DNA of 64,000 nt, taken from assembly GCA_963662175.1 (NCBI GenBank), contig OY759221.1, forward strand, positions 23,051,027-23,115,026, written 5' to 3'. This document shows, piece by piece, positions 55,428 to 64,000 of the stretch; position 1 is the first letter of the stretch; the number at the start of each line of letters is the position of its first letter. Below the pieces are notes generated by a model, which ran no database searches, was not told where the DNA came from, and saw only the letters and a list, made by a program, of their open reading frames with translations. The stretch comes from Aradus depressus. Lineage: Eukaryota > Arthropoda > Insecta > Hemiptera > Aradidae. Both the position numbers and the translations under genes were made by a program.

Positions 55428-58353
55428 ATGTTCAAAACAATCTTACCATTTATTTTGTTTAATATTGTTAATGGCCATGTTCCAAATGGGACATTATTGG
55501 AACCTCCTGTGCCCTCTCTGTGTGCAACACGTAAGTAAACTTGTGCGATGTTACTAACATATCGGATCTGTAAAGTCTAATTACTAAAAAAAAATCAATC
55601 ACATTCCTACTCTTTGGCAAACTTTTCAAGATATCAAATGTATATTTTTTTACGTTTAATAGTACTTGAATTTTCATCAAGAAGTCACGTGTGCAACTTA
55701 GATTAGATAAAAAAATAAGACCACTTTATTCAGGGCCTAAGTACATTTTACAAATAACGTTTATATGTATTTATGATCTATTTAAGAATTTTCGCGAACA
55801 CATTAAATTTAATTTTCTTATACAAACCATGCATTCTTCTTCTCTTTATCTTTTACAAATTAGTTCACTTTTCGTCCACTCTGGCATTATCAAAACTATA
55901 ATTAAGATTTTTACAATTTATATATACAATTACTGATTTAATAACTTTTATTATAAAGCTATATAGATACACCCACCTTTCTTATTATGTCACGTCAACC
56001 ACCCGATAGATATATAATAAGTAGTTAGTATCCAAATAGTGATTATTTTCAATTTTTTAGTTTTATATTAGGTTAATGAGTTTTGTGTGTTCTTTTGCGA
56101 TCATTTTAAGTTGAAGTTAACTTTATTTTTTTCTTGAGTTTAAAAGTGAGTATTTGTTAAGAACAATTCTGCTTCAAATTCCCCTATGTTTTTTATACCA
56201 GTGTTTACTCTAGTGAGACATACAATTAATATTATTTCTACTGTATATTTTCAGGAAAAATTCATGAAAAGCGCAATCAGACTGGCTACTACTTTTCATG
56301 GAAGGAGCAAGAAACAAAGGAAATGCAGGAGAACTGGTTGGGAGCTAGGAGTTGGTGCAGACGAAGATGTATGGACTCAGTGTCGCTGCAGACCTCTGAG
56401 GAGAACGAGTTCATCAAGAAAATCCTTCAAAAAGGTGAATATTCAATCATTTTTATAAACTTTTCGTCAACTGAAAATATGTTAGTCTTCAGCACGCCGT
56501 CCTTCGGATGGGACGTTAAGCGATCGGAACCCAGCCTGGACGAAGACCCCACTTAACCCTTGGTGAATAAACCAGGGAAGGTCAAATTTAGGACTCCCAC
56601 TGTAGAGTCTGACTCATGTTCACCAGAGTGACGAAAGAGCGCTTTGGTAGTAGGTGATATGTCCGGTCAAGGCCGTTAGTTATTTGTTTATTATCTGGGA
56701 GGTAAAATAACCTTGAGCATGCCGTAATTCGGTTGGGACCTTAAGTGATGGTCCCGAGTCTGTATAGAGACCCTTACCCTAGGATAGACAACTTTTAGGA
56801 ACTCCCATAGTCGGCCCATGTCCACCAAAGTGACGAAAGAGCGCTCTTCGCTGACACTTTTTCCATCTAACCAATTTCGTATAAATCAATTGTTTATACT
56901 TTAGAATACACTCCCGCGGACATTTTGAAAGTAAAGTGGTGACGGTGAGATTCTTTCTAAGTGATTTAAAAGAAAAGATACTGAAAACCGTATTACTCTG
57001 CGAATTTTCATTAACAAGATATACCATCACTATCTAGGCCATTAGCTGTCTCCATAAATATTTCGGCTGATATTTTGAATTTTTCAGTTTTCAGCTTTTC
57101 ATGTTCTCACTGGGAATTTTCCGAACACACACAACTTTCTAGTAGTATATAACTTACACTTCAAAAAGCATGCTCTAGTAAGCTCGTGATAATTAATTGT
57201 CTCATCAGTGGGAGCAAGGATTGAATTATATTCATTTGACTTCATGAATTGAAGCTTGCGCCCGTATAATACTGAATTGGTTATTTTTATATTTGTCAAG
57301 AAATAAAGAAATACACTGATATACAGGTTGATTTTCATAAAAGACAAGATTTAGTAACATTGAAAGTTTAATTCCTCATACTACTTTGCTTATTGTAACA
57401 TTACAAAACAAATTTTAATTAATATCCGTGCACTACAGCAAATTTTTGAAACTAAAGCAGATGTTTACACATCAATTCTCGTGATTTGCTTTTTTTTTTA
57501 CTTCTTTGAAATGAGCGTAAATTGACAGATCGCTTCGATATACATAGATAGATCTTATCACTATCATGAGTTTATGTTTCAGACAAAATTAAATACATCT
57601 GGACATCAGGTCGACTGTGTGATTTCAAAGGGTGCGACAGAGCTGACCTTCAGCCTAGAAGACAGAATGGGTGGTTTTGGACTTCAGATTTCAGGAAACT
57701 AGCTCCAGCCAACAACAAGTCAGAAAACGACTGGAGCCATTCTGGAGGGTAAGTCTTGGTGAATTCAATCTTTCTTCTGTCCTCATGAGCAAAAAAATCA
57801 TATCTGCTTCTTTTGTCGAAAAATACTCTTTTCCATATCCCAGAGTGTATTGACGGTATTTTTTTTTTTTTAATATAGCTAATTCGGTGTCTATAGAATG
57901 ATCTCCTGTTTTTCGTAAGTTACCGTTCAATATGAAAGGGGTGACGTTGGGTCGTGGGTCGCATCATTAAGATCCCATCCAATGAAATTCATTATTGACG
58001 AATCAAAGTAATAGATGTAAACAAGAATTTTCATGATAAACGAATCATAAGAATTAAAATTTAGATCTTGTCCCTTAAATTATTTATCATTCTTAAACTT
58101 TGCCATAACATGTATAATAATGTTTTATACTAATATTTTTCTTAAAAAAAGGCTGAACATTCCACAACCAGACAACCGTGAGTCGCAGACTGGGGCGCCA
58201 GAGAACTGCATCGCAGTTCTCAACAACATCTACAGAGATGGGATCCGCTGGCATGACGTGGCCTGCCACCATAAGAAGCCTTTCATATGTGAGGATAGTG
58301 AACCACTTCTCAAATATGTCAAATATACTAATCCTCAGCTCAGCATTGAATAA
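55428..58353 (+). CDS. Secreted C-type lectin (CG4115-like), four exons, 216 aa
   Basis: join(55428..55530, 56255..56434, 57583..57748, 58152..58353). Introns are GT-AG, and the joined frame is open to a TAA. Residues 1-16 are a signal peptide (MFKTILPFILFNIVNG). The C-type lectin domain spans about 45-197: WLGARSWCRRRCMDSVSL (62-79), WTSGRLCDFKGCDRADL (101-117), NGWFWT (123-128), IPQPDNRE with the QPD motif (155-157), then GAPENCIAVLNN and RWHDVACHHKKPFICE with WHD (183-185). Eight Cys occur at 32, 69, 73, 107, 112, 169, 188 and 196. QPD is the galactose-type motif in Ca-dependent lectins, but in this insect family the exact ligand is not established. The exon 4 acceptor (poly-A tract then AG) is weak. 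Intron 2 holds two SINE-A copies. Confidence 0.92.
56490..56670 (+). repeat. SINE-A fragment in lectin intron 2
   Basis: 'cacgccgtccttcggatggg', 'aaaccagggaagg', 'cgaaagagcgctttggtagt' in plus orientation; the head is absent. Confidence 0.72.
56690..56850 (+). repeat. SINE-A fragment, second in lectin intron 2
   Basis: 'tatctgggaggtaaaataac', 'catgccgtaattcggttggg', 'ccaccaaagtgacgaaagag'. Directly follows the previous fragment in the same orientation. Confidence 0.7.
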
Positions 58354-58401
58354 AATTGTAAATTCCGGTGTTATGGTTGGCCTAAAATGACAATTTGTTG
58401 T

Positions 58402-58407
58402 AATAAA
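58402..58407 (+). terminator. Polyadenylation signal of the lectin gene
   Basis: AATAAA 49 bases after the stop codon, in 'ttgtaataaacatttag'. A fitting 3' end for the gene. Confidence 0.65.
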
Positions 58408-58483
58408 CATTTAGTAGTAATCTTAAATCTATGAAATGGAAAAAAACTGGATTAACACAAACGGCGTATGTGATTTCCTCCAA

Positions 58484-59620
58484 CGGGCCTTTATTACCTA
58501 TATCTATATTATCTGTACATCTATGTTATCTGAACACGTATATTATCTGTATATCTATACATTTATAATATCCGTACACCTATATTATATGTATATCTAT
58601 GTTTATATTATCGATAAAGACGAAGTTATGAAATATTTACCTATATATTATCTGTGCATCTATGTTATTTGTATATTTACATAAATTATCGGTATATCTA
58701 TGTTTATATTACCTGTATTAACTATACAGACGAAGTTATGAAATCTATATTATCTTTACATCTATATTATTTGTATATCTACATATATTATCTGTATATC
58801 TACATTATCTGCATATCTATGTTTATATTACCTGTATTATCTATAGACGAAATTGGAATATTTACCTAATCTATATTATCTGTACTTCTAAGTTATCTGT
58901 CTGTATATCTATTATCTGTACACCTATTTTATCTGTATATCTGTGAATTCTGTATATCTATATTATATGTACATTTATTTCCAATATTTTGTGTAAGGAG
59001 ACTTGTTGAAATTATTGTACTCAAATGTTTCTTTATAGGTCTTCTCTCCCAATTAGTTTACACTTTCACTATTTATTCATCTTTTGTATAATAGTCAAAC
59101 AGTTTCGGGCATTGCCCATTTTTAATGACTTAATTTTATTAACATGTTTCATTTTTTATTTCCTTAATTTTTCAAACTAATATAAGTTTATCTGTGTTTC
59201 TCAACATCTTTATTTTGTCCTATTAAGTCTTCTTTGTACACAAGTTATCAAGTTCCACCATTTTTTTTTTTTAATTTTTTTAAACTGTCAAAAAAATGGT
59301 GGAACTTGATAACTTATACATAGAAGACTTAATAGAACAAAATAAATATGTTGAGAAACACAGATAAACGTACATATATTAGTTTGGAAAATAAAGGAAA
59401 TTAAAAATGAAAGATGTTAATAAGATTAAGTCATTGAAAATGGGCAATGCCCGGAACTGTTAGACATTAATACAAGGGATGAATAAATAGTGAAAGTGTA
59501 AACTAATTGGGAGAGAAGACCTATAAAGAAAAAATTGAGTGCAATGTACATTTATGAAATCTGTACATCTATATTACCCGTATTATCTAAAGACTAAATT
59601 ATGGTATTTGTTTCGTAAAT
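58484..59620. repeat. Degenerate 'tatctgtacatctatatta' array, split by a foldback
   Basis: Many imperfect ~20-base units of 'tatctgtatatctatatta' type, with 'gacgaagttatgaaat' interspersed four times. It resumes after the foldback at about 59555 ('ctgtacatctatattacc'). Confidence 0.8.
59013..59546. mobile_element. Foldback element, ~250-bp arms and ~30-bp centre
   Basis: The left arm (about 59013-59265) is complementary to the right arm (about 59290-59546) with few mismatches: 'ggtcttctctcccaattagt' faces 'actaattgggagagaagacc', and 'gttatcaagttccaccattt' faces 'aaatggtggaacttgataac'. The centre is a T-rich stretch. ATGTACATTTAT occurs at 58967-58978 and 59544-59555 and may be the target duplication, though the surrounding array has similar words. 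No coding capacity. Confidence 0.85.
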
Positions 59621-60590
59621 TTGGACAAACGTCAGTTATCACACCTAGGTTAGGCTTAAACCAGATGCCTCATATCAATTATGTCCCTACTTACGAAGAA
59701 CGTACTTGGAAGATTAATAAAGGATTTTGGAGGTTACTCGCTACATGTTCATTATGATTTCAAACTAACTTATTCCAAGGTTATACATCTTTCTGTCAAT
59801 TCAATGCCATTTCCATCACATATTCTAGTAACTTCAAATTACCAAGGTGTATTCATCTTATTATGAAAACATAATATTTTGACAGAGATCTTTCACTGTA
59901 AATTGAGACTGTATTTGAAAATAGTATTCATTTAGTAAATAACAGGCTAAGGAATAAAATAAATACATTATTTTTGACATAAAGTATAATATATTGTTTG
60001 TTTTTTTATTTACACATAAATATTGTTCTCTATATCTACACATAAAGATTACTAAGATTCGGATAGAATAAATATTTATTTTTATATCAAACATTTATAC
60101 ATTTAGTAAAACATTGTCAACCACGATGGATGTTATATTAAAAATTTTAACAAAGTACTGATATAAATACTATATTTTTGTGGAAATCTGTCCCTTTACG
60201 AAATGGCGAAGTTTTCATTTAATAAGAAAGACTAGCTAAAGAGATCACATTTACATTAGATCATTTTAAATTCATCAGAAATAATGTGAAGTATTTAACA
60301 AAATAAGATAACACATTAATTTCTATTACGTAGATTGCTACGGACAATACACAATAGTTACACAATGAAGTAGAAAATATTTTGTACTAGATATAGAAAC
60401 AATACCAACACTTCAATAAATAATAACTAATAATGTAAGTTACTGCTCTTGCCAAACCGTTTCCCTAGTTACTGTTAACAGCTCCTAGTTCCTAGCTCCA
60501 AACTAGTCCACAATCTTGGGTTCTACCTGGACAGTTGAATAACGAAACCCACCTTAACGAATAGAACGATATCAAGGACTAATATGAGGT
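59621..60590. other. Intergenic, no gene seen
   Basis: AT-rich. Open frames at 59539-59866 are short and without recognisable motifs. Confidence 0.4.
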
Positions 60591-60683
60591 TAGTTATTGT
60601 GACTTCATGCATGGGCTTTAACCTTCCGTTCGATCTTGAGCTCAGAAGGCAAGCACGCATACCACTGAGCTACCGGCGCCCTC
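60591..60683 (-). repeat. SINE-A with large internal deletion
   Basis: The tail ('gttagttattgtgacttcat') is joined directly to the head ('cgatcttgagctcagaaggc', 'gagctaccggcgccctc'); about 250 bp of body is missing. Confidence 0.75.
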
Positions 60684-61109
60684 TACCTATACAATAAAAA
60701 CAATAGTTATAACATAATAATGAAATTTAAAAATGTTTATGATAGAAAAAACTCAGGTGACACGCGACTACCCTCGTCACAAACAAGCACGCGACTAACG
60801 GACGGTTAACTACGAAGTCATTTCTCTATGACGCCTATTCTCTACGCAATTCGACGCTCTGGAGGCACGAGCCCGACTCACAACCAACCAACACATCCAA
60901 ACCGTTCAATGTCCAGCTACTAATCAATGTCGACTTTCAACTTACCATGCCATCTCATGTCGTTTGGACAATTCCTTATCCTCTCAATCCCACCATTCTC
61001 TCGGAGAATCTTTTTGATATGTGACCACGAACTATCTAACGACTGTCAGCAGACCTCGCATCATGTGGCATTTTTCTTATATACATTTAACAAGTTCTTG
61101 GTATAACTT

Positions 61110-61420
61110 ATAGTAAATAAATAAAACAAACTTCATTTTTACATATACTATCGGTTTTGGCATTATACCATAGTAACGTTGTTATAAAACTGACAATTCA
61201 CTGAGTATCTATTAGGTAAGGAACGGGTTGGAAATCCTCGGGACTTAATTAAGAAGGGAAGAAAATAATTCAGAACCAAACAAATTCCTAATTATTATTC
61301 GCGTTGAAATTCCAACCCCTTTCCTTACCTGATATATAAGAATGGTTCGAACTCAACCAACTGACTTAGTTCATAACTAAACCTGACGATCGTGTAATGA
61401 CGAAACTGGTAGCATATGTG
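61110..61420. repeat. Penelope-type relic with inverted repeat
   Basis: 'actatcggttttggcattat' near 61150 and 'gacgaaactggtagc' near 61400 resemble the GAAAC blocks at 40680-41030. Inside, 'tattaggtaaggaacgggtt' (61221-61240) is inverted at about 61313-61340. Class tentative. Confidence 0.4.
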
Positions 61421-62516
61421 TTCAATTTTTGTGAAATGACAATATTTCAATATAATATATTATATATATATACACATTTGGCCAATTTGTACTTCTTATT
61501 TGACTTATTAGTGTACAAAATGCACACATGAGTCAAAATAATAAAAAAGTATGTTTTTAGCTTACACGGTCTCTCCACTTGGACTGGCCATTACTAGAAA
61601 AATTCATCACAATTTTCAGTATCTTTGTATGATGCTAGACTACATTTTCGCATATTACTGTTTAAGTGCAATGGATACAAGAGACGAAAATATAGTATAT
61701 TTTTTTTTGTTTAGTTCAAGACAAGCTCACTAACACTATATTAAAATCAAATAGCAACCCACTTCCGTTGTCATTTTTAAATCATTTTGTCACAATAAAT
61801 TTTAGTAGACCTCCAGGACCGAAGATATCGCAGTCAATTGCTTAGAGACTCTCTTGGATAATGTTTTTGTAAAAAATAGAGTTTAAGAAAATATAAGAAT
61901 GTACAAATATAAATATTAATAGGTAAACATTCTAATTACTGAGATCGTTTATTTTCATACATTTTTTTCTTCTCAAATAAAGTATTTTTATGATAATAAT
62001 AATAGTTGTTTTTATTCATTTTTGAATATCCCCTAAATCTATTGAATTCTTACAACCAAGAAATCACAATCAATTATCAAAAAAAAACAAATGCATTGGG
62101 GAATCATAACCTCATGGTCCACTTTATTATAAAAACTTTATCAATCGAAATTATACCTTTAAAAAACTGATTTTAATTCCAAATCTAAAACTAATTTTAA
62201 GATACAATCTTTTGTGGAAATAAATACAAGTATTTGTTCTTAATATTTTGATGGCTGTACTCGAAGTTTTCTTGTTTGTAATAAGTTGTATGATCCAAAG
62301 ACTGCATTTTTCTCCCAGACGTAAGGTATGTAGAAAGATCTCACCCATCTGCTCGTCCTGACAAACAAATATTATTATTCATTTTTAAAATTTAATTCCT
62401 GTATACATTTTTTTGAAATACGCATATTAGTTAATGTGGAGATAAATATTTAATAAACAAACATTTTAAGTGCTTTTTATAATTATAGTTAGGCTGGTGA
62501 ATCATGTGATTCTAGC
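61421..62516. other. Intergenic, no gene seen
   Basis: AT-rich with (TA)n near 61457-61471. No coding or repeat assignment. Confidence 0.4.
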
Positions 62517-63135
62517 TTTTGACGTGAAAACGTCTATTCGCTCGTTAAGCACAGTGATAGCAGGTCAAACTTTCTTGTGTTACAAAATACCGTCAGATTT
62601 CAATCAATAATAACTACGAGACTAATAATGCCATAACAACGGTTGAGGTCACAATGGATAGAGCATGTCTGTACGTGTTTGTTTTGCCTGTGACGTTATC
62701 GGGCTAGTCTGGGCGCCGGCGGATGATTGTTGCGAATTAGCGTTGTGTAAAATTAGAAATTAGTGTAGCGTGATAACACGTTTAGATAGGACGTTGATTC
62801 GGGTGTCATTGTAAAGAGCTTGAGGAGCACTACTAGGACTCAAAGTGAAACAATAAAAATATTCGCCGAAATATATGTAAAAATCGGTATTAAATTGAAA
62901 ATTGCAAAAAAATTAAAGATGTCGTCTCATATGAATCGTAAATATGCGCGGAATTATATAAAACGCAAATCAGAGGAAAGCTCGCATCAAAACGAATTTA
63001 AAAAATCTAAAAAGTCTAGTGCCGAGCAAATGCAAGAGCTACGGCAGCATCGAAAAGAAGATGAAAAATGATTTTATCCCGACGTTTTCACGGAAAATCT
63101 TCGGCGTGGACCTTGATTACGCCTTAATGTTTTTT
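62517..63135 (+). repeat. Unclassified ~600-bp element, copy 2 (better reading frame)
   Basis: Near-identical to 26794-27395. Here the frame at 62820-63071 is open for 83 codons and strongly basic (KMSSHMNRKYARNYIKRKSE, KKSKKSSAEQMQELRQHRKE), ending at a stop. It could be the first coding segment or a leader of an undescribed element. The palindrome GACGTGAAAACGTC at 62521-62534 marks the shared start. Confidence 0.7.
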
Positions 63136-63479
63136 GGAAGTGAAAGGGGAAAGACAGGGCGCTTGGGGCCAATAGGAGAGCGTCATGTTGCCTTGACAAA
63201 AGTCCAACGTCCTGTCCGCTCTGTAGTAGCATTGCACTCCCGTCTCATTCCTCAGGCGCCTAAATAGCCTTTGCATCGTTTTTAAAACCAATTTTTCACA
63301 ATCATTCCTTATAAAATGGAGACAATAACGCTCATTACCAAAACGATAATCAGATAATTCAGGGGTTGCATGTAGCGGGTGGAATTTGGCAAGAACTAGC
63401 GGCAACATCGCAGCTCAGCCCCACCCCACATTCCAACATTTATTAGTCGAAACAAGAGACATAATTCGCCTTGTGAATA

Positions 63480-63800
63480 ACAATTTTTCGATAGTACTAA
63501 CCATTTTCGCGTAAATCAAACGTCTAAAAAAAATGGGTTCCGAGTTATTTCAAAACAGTTTTCGGCATGTACCTCTTTCATTTTTCACTACAACTTCAAT
63601 TTGAAGATATTTTTTATTGAATCAATAAAATAAGCGATATCAGGTAAAATGTAGTTGAGCCATGAAGTAAAGTGGTTCTAACTGTTATCCAATATCTGTC
63701 AAAATCTAATCAGATCTAAGTTAGGAGCGAAATCTATCTTGATTTTTTACACCATTGCAATAATTTTTTATACAAAATGTATAAGAAAGTAAAAAGGCCT
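63480..63800 (-). repeat. Dispersed repeat RB, partial copy
   Basis: 'tttttcgatagtactaacca', 'caaaacagttttcggcatgt', 'ggtaaaatgtagttgagcc' and the terminal 'tgtataagaaagtaaaaag' follow the order of 52785-53340. Confidence 0.65.
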
Positions 63801-63895
63801 TTCGTTAACAAAATAAATTAATGTATAATATATCTATTTTTTCCATTTATTTTTTTGGTTTAGCAACGTAGCTAACGTACAGACTTTAACGTAGC

Positions 63896-63942
63896 AATTA
63901 CAGACGTTTCGGGTAGCATTCCCATCATCAGTATCTATAATT
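63896..63942 (-). ncRNA. Hammerhead ribozyme motif of Penelope type
   Basis: Minus strand: CTGATGA, stem GGG...CCC, GAAAC, GTC. The outer arms AATTATA and TGTAATT pair over 7 bp (one G-U), and ACGT is the palindromic stem III. The CUGAUGA, GAAA and GUC boxes are all intact. The extra T after CTGATGA is present as in the 30.6-kb copies. Confidence 0.6.
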
Positions 63943-64000
63943 AATTTAATGTTCTTTATGTTAACAATTATTATCGTATCAATCAAATTTTTGTTTTAAC

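Noticed and set aside
56186..56556. Two overlapping plus frames around lectin exon 2
   Set aside because: Only the frame that continues from exon 1 in phase 1 matches the lectin fold. The others are shadows or read into the intron's SINE.

Overview
This window is eukaryotic and most likely comes from an insect. It is strongly AT-rich, with long gene-poor stretches full of transposon debris, genes split by GT-AG introns, and TATA boxes about 30 bases ahead of plausible start sites. The one gene recognisable by family is a secreted C-type lectin of the kind found across insects (Drosophila CG4115-like). I cannot name the species. Protein-level calls rest on reading motifs by eye, not on database searches.

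The main content is a tandem array of six paralogous genes, all on the minus strand, between about 10.8 and 53.8 kb. I call them A to F in coordinate order: A 10841-12975, B 17926-19857, C 27527-29159, D 32894-34300, E 39432-41173, F 48730-51736. All six have the same structure: a 52-nt coding exon that encodes only a signal peptide, a phase-1 intron at the same codon, and one large exon for the whole mature protein. For five of them I also see a short non-coding 5' exon; in four it follows a clear CTTATATA-type TATA box, and gene A has a weaker one. The mature proteins share a helical N-terminal segment with one Cys and a helical C-terminal segment with one Cys (F-x-x-C). Between these lies a low-complexity core that differs completely between members: Ser-Tyr-Pro heptads in D, Asn-rich 15-mers in F, Lys-Pro-Ser-Tyr in B, C and E, and an acidic run in A. 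In outline this resembles a miniature silk or structural-matrix protein family. I recognise no described family, so this cluster is the best candidate for an undescribed system.

On the plus strand, 55.3-58.4 kb holds a complete four-exon C-type lectin gene (216 aa) with TATA box, initiator and polyadenylation signal. Near 10.0 kb is an isolated, frame-shifted copy of an exon resembling neuropathy target esterase (swiss cheese).

The rest is repeats: a tRNA-derived SINE (here SINE-A, more than 15 copies), a second tRNA-like SINE (SINE-B), two long dispersed repeats (RA, RB), a gutted piggyBac with TTAA duplications, two related hAT elements, several other terminal-inverted-repeat elements (one inside a satellite, one inside an RA copy), a ~530-bp foldback, LINE 3' ends, and Penelope-like remnants carrying hammerhead-ribozyme motifs. 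Most introns of the six-gene family have been enlarged by these insertions.
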